Made by a program: the position numbers and the translations under genes
Part shown: positions 24,501 to 38,900 of the stretch, one piece after another
How the letters are laid out: the number at the start of each line of letters is the position of its first letter
Numbering within the stretch: the first letter of the stretch is position 1
The notes under the pieces: model-generated
Database searches by the model: none
What the model was told of the DNA's origin: nothing
What the model saw: the letters and a program-made list of their open reading frames with translations, nothing else
NCBI RefSeq assembly: GCF_000002995.4
Contig: NW_025062477.1
Location: forward strand, 13,808,696 to 13,872,695
Direction: 5' to 3'
Length of the DNA stretch: 64,000 nucleotides
Source: Brugia malayi
Lineage: Eukaryota > Nematoda > Chromadorea > Rhabditida > Onchocercidae

Positions 24501-27500
24501 TAACAAATATATGCATATTAGCTGTCATTGTGTAATTGCAGATATAAAATTACTAATACAATAAGTCATTACTAATACAATAAGTCAAATAGTAAGTGAA
24601 TAACCTATTGTTAAAATAACAAAAAGACAAATAATTCATTAAAATTGAATAAAAAAAAATCATACATACAGGTGATAAGTTATCATTTCAAAAATTGATT
24701 TTTATTTTCATATAAAATTTAAAAAATTTCATATTGATGTAATTATTGATATAAATTTGAAATTAATATATTTCATCTAGTTGTTTGCTACATTGTTTGT
24801 GATTAGCAAAGAAATGATTGATCTACTGATTGATTTATTGATTGATTTATTGATTTTTTTTTTGCTTTGCTCATCAGAAATTTGCATTTTTTTTTTTTTT
24901 TTACTACAAATAAATCCCAATGGGCATTTTTTACGCGAAATGCCAAACATTTTATAGTCAAAAAATTTTTTAAATGCCATAAAAAGATGAATTGCATATG
25001 GCATATGGGAGAGATTATTTGTTTGAGCATAAAATAATCTATGAAAAATTATTGAAATAGCAATAAAATTGCTATTTTATGAGGGAAATGCTAAAATTTT
25101 TGATGATAATTTGATAATATCAAAAATATCAATTTTTATTGAATTTTAAATTTAATATATAAATTTATAGAATTATTTTTTTTTTTTTTTTTATTTTAAA
25201 TGAAAAAAAAAAAAAAATAAATAAAAAAATTATTTTTTTTTTTAATAATATTTGAATTTTTAATTTATTTTTTTTTGTTTGTTTATTTTAAATGAAAAAA
25301 AATCACTAAAAAATAAGAATAAACAAAAATTACTTTTTTTTTTTAATAATATTTATTTGTAATTAATAATATTTTTTTTTGTTTATTTTAAATGAAAAAA
25401 ATCATAAAAAATAAGAATAAACAAAAATTACTCTTTTTTTTTTAATAAAATATTTGAATTTTGTAAATTAAAAATAATAATAATTCCATTGATACTATCA
25501 TTTTTATCTTTCATTTTTGTTTTCTTTAACTCTAAAATTTTTCGTTTCAATAAAAATAGTTTTTTTTTTTTTTTTTTTAATTCATATTCTTTCATATATC
25601 CTTGTAGTAATATAAACAAAAATTCATTTTTTTTGTGTTTGTTTACAGTAAAATTCATTTTTTCTTTTTTTTTTTTTTTTTTTTGAAATTATTTGTGTTA
25701 AAAATTGTTTATTATGGTATTAAATTATGTTTTTCAGAAATAAAAAATAAAAATTGAAATCAGAATTGTCCTAAAAATATCAAATTATTGTCCTAAGAAT
25801 CATAATTAATCAAAAATTTTAATTTCAATTCCAAATAAATCATTTCTTGAAGCACGTTTAATAAATACAGTAAAAAATAAAAAAGTAAATATTGAGAGGT
25901 TAAATTCAATCAGTTATTTCAAATAATTCATTACTAAGCTAAATAATTTAAATTTTAATATATTTCAAAAATTATTTAAATTCTAATTCGACTAGTTTTC
26001 ATGCACTTGAATTCTTAATTTCTATTTCATTTTTTTTTTTTTTGATAACTTTAATTATATTTAACTGATAAGATGAGTAATTAATTGTTTAATTTATTTT
26101 TTACGATAAGAATTAATGAATTCATTCAAATAGCATTGTTATAATGCTATTTCTTCTAAACCTTTTGATATTTTAATAAAAAAAAATTTTTTTTTACATT
26201 TAAACAATAGTTTAATTTTTTCAATTTTTTATTTAAAAACTGTTATAATATAAATTAATGCTTTCTTCTAACTTTTTACTTAAAGCATTTACAAATGAAA
26301 TTTGTTTAATTATAATATTTGAATTATAAACTTTCAAAATTTTAACTTTAAACAAATTATACTTTCAAAATTTTCAATATATTTCATTTTATTGTTGCTA
26401 ATCATATTTAATTTATATTAGCAAATAATATCAAATTAATAGCGAATAAAAATGAATAAAATGCTTAGCAAATAACATTTAAAATTCTATAAATTACAAT
26501 TTATTTTGAAAAATTTTAGTACAAATTAATAAATAATTCAAAGATTTTAGAAGCTAATAGATTTTTCTTTAAACTAAAATGGTTAATTTAAAAAAAAAAA
26601 TTAAAAAAAGACATTGTAAAAGTCTAATGTAAATTTTATTTATGTTTTTTATAATTTTGAGATTCTGAATCTGATATCGATCTTTTGGTGCCAGTAAAAA
26701 GTTTATTAAATGAACGTGTTGAGCTTTACAAAGCTAAAGGTCTCGATGGTTTTCCTGCCGTTGGAATTAAGGTTAGTTTTTTTAAAAAAAAAAATTGTAG
26801 ATTTTTATGTTTGTATGAATAAACATTGTTTGTTTGTTTGTTTATTTTTTTGTAATTAAAAAGGTTTAAAAATTCTTGCAATGATAAATGAAAAAAAAAA
26901 AGAAAAAAAAATTGTATTTGTTGCAAATGAAACAAAATGTACGTTTGAAATACTTTAAAAAGAAGCAACAAACAAACAAACAAACAAACAAAAACAATAA
27001 AATAAAACGAAAATGAAACAAACAAACAAACAAAAACAATAAAATAAAACAAAAAAGATTCTTTCATACTTTAATTAATTAATTAATGATAAGATTAATT
27101 GATAGAAAAAAAAAATTAATATTACAAAATAGGAAAAATAAATTTTGTTTATCATATCTCATTTTAATAAAAAAAATTTTTGCAGCGTGGTGTTGAAATT
27201 GTTGTACCATATCGACAATATCTACCACGAAAATTTTTCCGGAATTTTGCATTTACAGCAGTAATTCGACCGGATGATCGTCAAGGAGGATATTTATTTG
27301 CTGTTGTTAATCCGCTTGATACGGTTGTTGATCTCGGTGTTTTGGTTGAATCAGCCGGTTTGAACATTTTAAATTTTATTTTTCAATTGAAAATTTTTAT
27401 CAACAAAGAAAAATTCTTAGCAATAATTTGAAATATTTATTTTTTTTAGTACAAATAAATTAGTAATATAATTTTTGTTAAAATAAATATTATTCGAGTT

Positions 27501-30500
27501 GATTTTGATTTTTTTTTTTTTTAATTTGAATAATTATTAATTTTATTTTTTTTATTTTTTAATAAAATTATTTTGCTTTTAAAAAAAAACTAAATTTTTT
27601 TTTCAATTTTTTAAGGTGACAATCAAACAAATATTACATTACTTTACACGGATTCAAGCAAAGAAACCGATACCAAAGCGTTAGCATCATTTTTGGTACC
27701 TGAATTTACCAAAGATTGGGTGAAATTTGCATTGGAAATTCAGGAAGATAATGTCGTATTGTATTTTCGATGTATACGGTTTGCAACCAGACAAGTAATT
27801 CCGTTTTTCTTCTTTTTTTCCGGTTCAAAATTTATTGATTTTCCGGTTTTATATATGTCATTGGTGTTAATTTATTCATTTCAATATTATATTATTAAGA
27901 TTTTAGTCTTTTTCTTTGAAACTTATACTATTAGTATTATTATTAAAATACAATTTGTTTGTATTTTTACGTAATTAAATAATTGAAATTAATTAAACAA
28001 AAATTTTATTCATCGTATTTAAATCAAAAACAAAAAACTTTAATTTAATTTATTCCCAAAATTCATTTCATTAATTTTCATTAATCAAAAATTTTTTGTG
28101 AAAAATAAATTATTAAAATAAGTTTTATCTCAAAAAAAAAAAAAAAAAATAAAATAAATTACAAATAACTAAATAATTGAAATTAATAAAACAAAAATTT
28201 TTTTCATCGTATTTAAATCAAAAACAAAAAACTTTAATTTAATTTATTCCCAAAATTCATTTCATTAATTTTCATTAATCAAAAATTTTTTGTGAAAAAT
28301 AAATTATTAAAACAAGTTTTATCTCAAAAAAAGAAAATAAACTAAATTATAAATAAATATCAAATTTACAATATGTTACTTTTATAAAAAAAAAAAAAAT
28401 AATACTAAATAAATAAAAAGAAATAAATAGAAAAAAAGTTGTTAAAAATGACAATTGTAGGAAATTTAAAATTTAAAACTTTTTAATTTTTATTTTCTTT
28501 TTTTTAAAAAAAATGTTTTTTCTTTTTTCTAGGTTAAACGAAAACCAGTTCAGCTTGTAATGGACGATGCTCATAAATTATATATTGCAAGCGCTGGGCC
28601 AATTCTACGAAAAGAATTTGAGGTATGTTTAATTTTTGAAGTATTCAAAAATCATTATTTATTATATATGGTGGTAATTTTTCATTATCATGATTCGTTT
28701 TCATTTTGTTATCGTAATTCTTTGATCTATTCTCTCTCCTCTCTCTCTCTCTCTCTCCCATTCCCTCTCTCTTTGCTATTTTTTATCAAAATTTTTTAAT
28801 CTTTTTTTTTCAAATTATCACTTTTTTTCATTTCCTTTTTTATCATACTTTTTCATCTGTTTCTGTTCTTTTTTTTTTTTTTTGTTGTTGTTAAATAATT
28901 TTTGATTAGTATTTTTTGTTTTCTTTTTACAACGATTTTTCCTTTTTTGTTTGTTTCATCCATTTTTATTTTAATTTTTTTTCCCATCATTTTTCGCTTT
29001 TTTTCCGTTTTTTTTTTTTCCGTTTTTTTCCGTTTTTTTTTTTTTTTTTTTTTGTGAAAATGCATCAAATATAATGCATAATAATTGCTAATAATGCAAT
29101 TTGCTATCTCAAAAATTCCATTCTATTTTGTATTTGAAAAATAAAAAAATTGAAAAGTAAAAATTTATTCTAAAACATTTCTTCAAAAAGTGTTTTTTAA
29201 TGTTATTTTAACTTTTATCATTTCTAGCTGATATCATTTCGATTATCGAAATTAACAAGTTGACAAATATTTTTAATGAAATCCGGAAATTATTTCTGGT
29301 GTTACCTTAACAATTTGGCAAATATTTTTGATTAAATCCGGAAATTATTTCTGGTGTTATCTTAACAATTTGGCAAATATTTTTAATGATATCCGGAAAT
29401 TAGTTCTAGTGTTATCCTAACAGTTTAACAAATATTTTAAATGAAATCCGGAAATTATTTGTAAAATTGTAAAGGTTGAAAATTAGCTTTGCAAATTTTT
29501 CGGTTTTTTGTCATTCATCAAATGAAAATGTAAGGAATTTGTTCTTTTTTTTTTCAGATGAACAAGAACGAACTAGCCGAAGTAGCTTTTTTGAAAAAAA
29601 TAAAAAAAAAAAATAAAAAAAAGAAAAACCGTGGAAACAAAATATTTCCCTATGGAATAACAATTTTGACATTTGACAAAAGTATTGATCAAATTTTGTT
29701 TTTTCTTTTTTTTTTTCTGTGCAAAGAAAAAATTTCTTTATGGCTTTAGATTTTTTTTTAAATTCTGATTTTACCATGCAAAAAAAAATAAACCAAACAA
29801 AAAATTGAATTATTGGTAAAATTAAATTAAATTAAATTAAGAGAAAAATGAAAGTGAGAAATGATTTGTAGTATTTGTTAGTTAGTGTGAGTCAAATGAT
29901 TGCTTAATTTAAATTTGTATTCAATTTCAATAAATTATAAAATTTAGTTATTTATAGTATTTTAATTTAATTCGTAATTTTTGAAGACAATAATTTTAAT
30001 TTAATATATAAGCAAACTTTTAGCGGCAAATTGAAACAAAAAAGGCAAAAGAAAAAAGAGAAAAAAAAAATTTCAAATTCTGTTTAATTTTTGTAATTCT
30101 TGAAAAATTAGCTGCTTTAAACTAGCTTACATTGTCAAACAAAGACAAATGATCACCGATTGAAAAATGTTTCCAATGAACTTTTAACAAAAATTTGCTA
30201 AAGAAAACAAAATTTAGTCACTACTTGAAAATTTGAAAATTTCAACTTTTCGTTTATTTTCATTTTTAACCTTCATTTTTAAGCTTAAGTTTTACTTTTC
30301 TAAATTTAATTCCGTTCATTTAAGATAATAACAATTAATATTAGTAAGAATAAATTCTATTTTAGTCGTACTGATTTCAGATTTTGCTCAATTTTGCTTA
30401 GCTATCTGAAATAATTCTTTTTTTTTTAAAAAAATTGAAGAGTCCCAGTACTTTAATTATCTCAAAATTTTTTAATTAAAAAATTAGCAAAAAAAAAAAC

Positions 30501-33500
30501 AGAAAAAAAAAAGAAATTACTTGAAGTGCTTTTTTTTCATTTTCATTGTTCAAATTAAAATGGATTAATTTAGGAATAATTTTAGTTTGATTTTAAACAA
30601 ATTTTAATTAATTCTCATAAATAAATTATATCCTATTAATGAATAATGCAAACAAAAGTACCAATAATAAGAAATGAATTAAAATTTAAATTAAAATTTA
30701 TGTTGAAAAATCATCTCTTACTATAAATAAAAGATAAACAAAAATTGGCTAATTAAAAATTTTCAAATTTCAATTATTAATTTTTTTAGCTGGCAATTAT
30801 TAACCAATCTTCCTGTGTTGGCTTTTTTGTTGTTTGCTTTCTTAGATTTTTCAAATTTTAAATTTTCACTTTCAAATTAGCAATAATTTTTATTTTCCTT
30901 TTTCTCGCATAAAGAAAAAATAAAATTACAAATTAACTTATTTTCTTGTCTGATAAAATTTTACAGTAACATTTTTTGCTTTTTGTACACAACAAATGTA
31001 TACAAAAGTAGAAAAAAATAAATAAATAAACAAAAATTTTTTATTTCTTTGTTTCTTCACCGTAATACTATTAATACAAATTAATTTTTTAATAGAAAGA
31101 AACAAAAAAAAAAAAAGGCGAAAATGAAATAATTTATGCTATTACTTTCGTTTTTCATTTTTTTTTCACTTTTTTTGTTTCTCTCTCTTCCTCTCTCTCT
31201 CTCTCTCTTTCTCTTTCTTTCTCATCATTACCTTCTTTTTTACCTTTGTTTTTTTTTTTTTTCAACTGAATAGATAAAATTCATTTTCTCTCTGTCTTTT
31301 TCTCTTTCTCTTTCTTTCTCATTTCTTTGTTACTCCAAATGTTTATCATTTACTACTACCATTATCATTTATTACTATCATTATCATTTACTACTATTAT
31401 TATCACTTACTACCATTATTATCATTTATTACTATCATTATCATTGTTACTATCATTATCATTTACTACTACCATTACCATCGTTACTATCATTATCATT
31501 TACTACTATCATTATCATTGTTACTATCATTATCATTTACTACTATTATTATCACTTACTACTATCATTGTCATTGTTACTATCATTATCATTTACTACT
31601 ATTATCATCACTTACTACTATTATTATCATTTATTACTATCATTATCATTTACTACTATTATTATCACTTAATACCATTATTATCATTTATTACTATCAT
31701 TATCATTTACTACTATTATTATCACTTAATACCATTATTATCATTTATTACTATCATTATCATTTACTACTATTATTATCACTTAATACCATTATTATCA
31801 TTTATTACTATCATTATCATTTACTACTATTATTATCACTTAATACCATTATTATCATTTATTACTATCATTATCATTTACTACTATTATTATCACTTAA
31901 TACCATTATTATCATTTATTACTATCATTATCATTTACTACTATTATTATCACTTAATACCATTATTATCATTTATTACTATCATTATCATTTACTACTA
32001 TTATTATCACTTAATACCATTATTATCATTTATTACTATCATTATCATTTACTACTATTATTATCACTTAATACCATTATTATCATTTATTACTATCATT
32101 ATCATTTACTACTATTATTATCACTTAATACCATTATTATCATTTATTACTATCATTATCATTTACTACTATTATTATCACTTAATACCATTATTATCAT
32201 TTATTACTATCATTATCATTTACTACTATTATTATCACTTAATACCATTATTATCATTTATTACTATTATTATTGTCACTAAATCTTATTATCATTAGAG
32301 CTATAATTTATAAAAAAAGAAGGAAACACCTGCAAATATTAATTTTTTTTCTCTTTTCGAGAAATTTTTTTTTATATTATTTCCATTTTACAAATAGTCT
32401 CACTGCTATTATTTGCTTGTTAATATATTTTTATAATCAAAAAAATATGCAAATTTCCTTTTAATTATCTTATCCTTTTCTCCCTCTCTCTCCCTCTCTC
32501 TCTCACTCTCTCTCTCTCTGCACTTTTATCTCTTTCTCAATTTTTCTCTTTCTTTTTTTTTAAAAAAAGGAACAGTATATATACATATGAAAAATTCATT
32601 CCAACATTTCAATATTTCTTTTTAGCATATAGTATTATTATTAAAATTGAGTATTAGTAACAATTTTATTTAATAATTTTTTCCAAATTTTAATTTTCGG
32701 AAATAAATTAAATAAATATTTTTTTTTTGCTTTGTTATATTTTTCAAATTTTAATTTTAGAAAAACTTTTGTTTATTACCTTTTTTAGAAAAAAACTTCA
32801 ATTTTAATAAGTTTATTACTTATTATATTTTTAATTTCTCACCATTTTTCAATTTTCAAATGATTGTAAAATTTATTCATTAAATTTTTCACATTAGAAA
32901 GGAATTTTATTTACATTTTTATTTAGTTAATATTTTAATTTGAATAATTTCATTTTAATTTTAAATTTAAAATGAATTTAGCATTTGAATGTAGTTTAGA
33001 ATAACTTCGAAATTTTTCAAATTCTATTTCACAAAATCATTATATCATTATCCACTTTTTTTTTTGTAACATTTTTATGATTTTTTTTTCTTTCATTAAA
33101 ATTTGAATATTTGAATTTTCAAATATTCTCTCACTAACAGAGGGAGAGAGAGAGAGGGGGAGAGAAAAAAGAAAGAGAGTTTAATCTTTTGATGTTATTG
33201 TCTTACAGCGAGTTTTAAAAAATTTGTGAAAAGAACGAAAATCCTAAAAAGAAATTTATTTCATCTATTCTTCTACTCCGAAATGCTTTCGGCTAAATTA
33301 CGGATTTAAAATTCCTCGAAAATTTCTTTTTCCGTATCCTTTTTTTTCTATTTTCCGTATACGACTAAAAGTGTTTGCTTCGTTCCGGAAAATTTTGTTT
33401 TTATTTGTTTATTTTTTTTTTTTTCATTTCAATTATTACTGTTTATAGCTAAAAAATTTTTCATATTTAGTCATATCTTATCAATTTGAATTCAGAAAAA

Positions 33501-33528
33501 GAGAGAGAGAGGTAATAAGAAAGAGAGA

Positions 33529-33562
<34 letters not shown>

Positions 33563-35557
33563 AATGCATTTATCGAATTTGTAATCATTTAAATCGGTCA
33601 TTGATATTTTGTTTAGTAATTAAACTGAGAACTAATTACAAGTAATTATTTAAAATTTTAATATGATTTAAAAGCTTAATTCACTACAATTTAGTATTGT
33701 TTATTTATTAGTAATTATTCATTATTATTATTATTATCATTATTATTATTACTATTATTATTAGCCTACATTACAGTCTATTAATAATAACAATTTGAAA
33801 TCATTAATCAGAACTTAAGTCTAATTTATTTTAAGTTAATATTTTCTAATAATAAATGACAGTTTAATTATCTGCTAATTAATTAATTAAATTTGATAAC
33901 ACTAATAAATTAGGTTTAAAACTGGGTCAAATCATCAATAAACTTTAATTAGAACTTAAATTAAATGTTAAATTGAAAGATTAATTTGCTGTAAACACGG
34001 ATATGCACATGCGTATACATGCATCACATACACATACATCACATACACATACATCACATACACATGCATACACATACACACATACATATGTATATTTAAA
34101 ATTTTGTAATTTTTTTATAATTTTAACGAAAAAGTGGCTAAATGATTTTAGCGGTAATCGTTAATCAACCAATTGTCAATTCTTTTTTCTACATACAAAT
34201 GTATGTATTTGTGTATGTATGTATGTGTGTGTACATACATACATACATATAAATGTCTGTGCACTGACATGTTATCCATTGTTCGGATCTTTTTAAAGTT
34301 TTTTTTTTCTTTTTTTTTTTTCATTTAAAATTTCAAAAAAAAAAAAAAATCCAACCCATTATTTAAAGGAAAAAATTGATAAAAATTTTTCAATTTTTTT
34401 TTTTTAATTTTTTATTTTTGCAAATTATTAGCAATTAGAATTTACTGTATTTTTTTTTTTTGTCGTTTTTATTGCATATACAATGAAATTTTTAAATTTG
34501 TTTGAAATTTAATTTGTTGCAAATTTTAAGAAAAATTTTTTCTTGAAATTTGCTTTAGAAAAAAAAAAGTTTGATTAAATTATTCTACCATAATTTTTTA
34601 AGAAATTATTTTATGCATCAAAAAAAAAAAAAAAATAAATAAATAAATATTAGTATTATTTAAAAAAATAAAATAAAAATTTGTGATTTTTTTTTTAATT
34701 CTTAGCAATTAGAATTTGTCGTATATAAAATATTTATTGAAAAGAATGAAGTGAAATATTTGCTGATGTTAAATTTTTATAAAACTTCGATCATATCGAG
34801 AATGACAATTTAACATTTCTTTTTTTAGACATTTTCCTTTTATGCAATTTATTTTTGCAATGAAAAATTACAATATTTAAATTAAATGCATAAGTTTGGA
34901 TTAAATTGAAATAATATCAAAAAAATTTATTCAATGAATGAATTTAACTAAGCAAAATATTTGCTAAATATTTTTTCGAAAAGATTAGCAAGAAAATATT
35001 TTAATAAATAATGCTGGAATAAAATTTTGGCATAATTATTATTTTGTTTTAATTAAGAAAATTAAAATTTATTAAATCAATTGTGGAAAATTTTCTTTTT
35101 CATTCAATTATTTAACAAATAGCAATGATAGCAATTTTCATCTGAAAAAATAAAAATAAAAAAGAAAAGCCATTATCTAAACTTCAAAATTATGAAAGCG
35201 CTTTTTAAAAATTAATTGAAAACAAAAATGACAATATATTATGTTTTTATTTCAATACAGAATAATTCATTCTGTCTCAAATTTGTTCCAAAAATATTTG
35301 ATATACTTTTTTTTTTTTTAAAATTCAATCAGTATATAACTGAAGTTTTTTAATTATTTACAATTGTTATCGTTCTTCCAGAACTTTTTCTTTTAGTATT
35401 TTATATAAATATAATTAAAAATAATAAAGTAATAATAAATAATAATAATAAAATAATTAATTTTGGTTTAAAATGCTATCAAATTATTTAACTAAAAATG
35501 CTTATTTATAATTTTATTCACGAATAGATTTAGTGTAAATATAATAAAGTAATAATA

Positions 35558-35614
<57 letters not shown>

Positions 35615-35715
35615 TTAATTTTGGTTTAAAATGCTATCAAATTATTTAACTAAAAATGCTTATTTATAATTTTATTCACGAATAGATTTAGTGTAAATAT
35701 AATAAAGTAATAATA

Positions 35716-35779
<64 letters not shown>

Positions 35780-35883
35780 TAATTAATTTTGGTTTAAAAT
35801 GCTATCAAATTATTTAACTAAAAATGCTTATTTATAATTTTATTCACGAATAGATTTAGTGTAAATATAATAAAGTAATAATA

Positions 35884-35941
<58 letters not shown>

Positions 35942-38900
35942 TAATTAATTTTGGTTTAAAATGCTATCAAATTATTTAACTAAAAATGCTTATTTATAAT
36001 TTTATTCACGAATAGATTTAGTGTAAATATCATTGCATAATTTTACAATGCAATCAAAATTATTCAATTATAATTATAATTATGAAAAAATATTTATTAA
36101 GAAGTAATTAGCTTATTAAAAAGATTGTCAATTGATTTATCAAAATTTTTCATTTATATTTTTCTCATTTTTTCCAGTTAACATATTTCTTCAATTTATT
36201 ATTTACAATTGACATTGTCAACATGAGTAACTGTCAGCAGATAAGGCTTAATCGTACATTAATCTTAGCAACATAAAGCTTATCACATCTTATCATATGA
36301 TATCAGTTCATTCATTTTAATCACTCTAATCTTTAAAGAATAAACATCAACAAAAGATATTAGTAAACAAGAGAATTTAAAAAAAAAAAAAACAACGAAA
36401 AAAAATAAAAAAAGAAATGTTTAAAGTTCGAAAATAAAAAGATTAATTTAAAAACAACAACTTATGCTTATTTTGCTTAGCTTATAATTATGATATATTT
36501 AATAATTTATTCACTCTTCTTTTCAACATTTTATTATTATTACTTTTGTAATAATTTGATTAATTTTTTGTTGGAAACAGATTTTTTCCTATTTCATTAG
36601 CAAAATTACCAATATAATAGCTTGAAAAATATGTTATTTCTTCTAAAATATGTGTCTGTCTCAATGTGATAATTTAAATATGCAAATATATGTTAAAATT
36701 AATGAAAAAATGATGTTATTTTTTAAAAATTAAAGAATGATATAATATTTTTTACATAATTAAAAATATACAAAATAAAAAACGAAATGAATATTCACCA
36801 ATATTTAGTTATATTAAAGTTTTTCTCCATTTTTTTATAAAATTTCCTAAGTTTTTCCTTTTCCCATTTTTTTTTTTTTTTTTTGTTTGTACAAAAATTT
36901 TTCCTTTGTTTTAATTTTTATGAAAGATTAAATTATTATTTTCGACAGTGAATTTTTGAACTTTTAATTTTTCTATGAATTACTCTTTTATATTCTTTTT
37001 TAATTTATCAAACTATGATGGCCTAATCAAGTTATTCATATAATTTCAGTTTATTTTATGCATATTAACTTATAAATATTGAATTTGATGAAATAAACAT
37101 AATAATTTTAATTTTGGATTGCAAAAAAATTTTTCAATCAAAAAATTTTTAACTGAAAAATAAAAATGAAATAAAAAAAAAAAGAAATAAATAAATAAAA
37201 ACAAAGAAAAGAAAAAGAGGAAAAAAAAGTGTGCGAAAATTTTGAAAGAAAGAAAAAAAGATTCGATAACACCATGAGCATAGTCCGCTATGCAACGGTC
37301 TCTTCCCATTCCTTTATTATATATTTTTTTAATTAATTTTTTTTTGAATTTATAAAAAAACAAAATGAAATGAAATGAAAAAAAAAGCGAAAGAAAGAAA
37401 AAACATATACGATTGAAATATTCGCTTTTTTAATTTCAGTTTTTTTTCTTTTTTGCATTTTTTTTGGGTCTTTTACATTACTCATTGATTGTTATCTAAC
37501 TTAGAATCTGTCACTGTCATCACAAAAACTCGTTAATATTTCAAATTTTTAAATTTTAGAAAAAAAACGAAAGAGTGAGAGAGAGAGAAAAAAGAGGAAA
37601 TATATAAATTTTGGTATCTAAATTTTTTCTTTTTTAAAAAGTTTAAAAGTTGCTTTTTTTTTTTTTTGTGCTGAAGAAATTTACCTTTTGATGATACATA
37701 ACATAAGGAACTGTATTAATCAAAATATGGAAAGATATTTAATTTTTCATTTTTTTGATATTACTAATTTTTCCTTATCAAATTTTGAACAATGTAAGGA
37801 AATCTTTATTTTTTCTCCTTTTTTTTTCTCTCTCTCCCTTTCTCTCTCTCTCTCTCTCTCTTTCATTTTAGTTATTATCTTAGCATTTATCAGTTAAAAA
37901 TGAAAAATTTTTGTTCACAAATAGATTAAATTTATTTTGGAAAAGTAAAATTTTGTAAGATGAAACTTTCAATTTGTTTGCGCTGATAATTTCTTCTTTC
38001 TTTTTTTTTTTCTCTTCGTTTTCGTCGTAATTTTAGAAATTTAAACTGATAGTATTAAGTATGTTGGATTTATCTTTAAATTTTGTTTACATACAAATGT
38101 AAAAATGTTTACTCTAATCTTTAAAAATGCTAAAATGTTTATATTAGCTGCAAAAATATTAAAAAAAAAAAAGAAAAAAATATTAACACCTGAGGAAATA
38201 CATTTCAAAAGCATTTTAACACCTAAAAAAATTGAAATGAGTAGCATCTGTTTAAAAAATTGTAATAGCTATTGAAAGTTTCATAATTTATTTTCAGCCA
38301 AAATGAATGTAATATTTCTCGCAATTTTTTTTTTTTTTTTATAATTTTTTTTTTTTAAATTAAGTTCAAATTTCCATGCTAATTCTAAATAATTTTTATA
38401 ATTGGTAGCAATTAAATTCATTTTTTCCTTCCTTTGGAAATTTTAAATAATGAAAGTTATAAAGTATTAATCTATTATTTGCTATATAATTAATTGTTGT
38501 TTAAGTCTTTTTAATTTTATAAAAAAAAAAAAAAAAAAAACTTTCTAATTTTTTTGTGAATGTTATAAAAATATTTCAATTTTATTTATTAATAATTTTT
38601 ATTTTTGTTTGTATAAGATCGATTATCTAATATATAAATTGGCAATAAATTAATTCTTTGTTAAAATCTAAATTTAAATTTTTTCTCTCTCAAATTTTAT
38701 TTAATAATATTATATTATATAAAACAAAAGTAACCACTGTGTAATTTTTACAAGTTTTAAGCAAAAATTTTATCAGAGAAATTTTTCTAATAGTACAAAT
38801 AAACTTTTTAATATTAATAAATTTAATTCTATTTGAAAAGTACTTTTTATTTTTATTTTAATCACAAATTTTATTAGTTTTTTTTTTTTTTATTTATTTT

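Larger units (their letters stand above)
18964..26661. other. 7.7 kb intron before the TSPN exons
   Basis: No coding exon was recognised. It contains a GA tract (19627-19670), many A/T homopolymers, three TTTACCCA-type repeats (21369-21434), GATT/GATC repeats (23305-23350) and a similar GATT cluster at 24808-24856. Confidence 0.6.

Noticed and set aside
29559..29749. Possible next TSPN exon after CAG at 29558 ([11 protein letters not shown]...)
   Set aside because: It does not fit the expected G-x-I-x-E-L ending and runs into poly-lysine from A runs. The exon at 45236 supplies the expected sequence in the right phase.
31327..32298. Open frames of 323 and 254 codons on the + strand
   Set aside because: They are translations of the ATT/ATC and 57-bp satellite (repeating [19 protein letters not shown]); the repeat period is a multiple of three, so stops are absent by construction.
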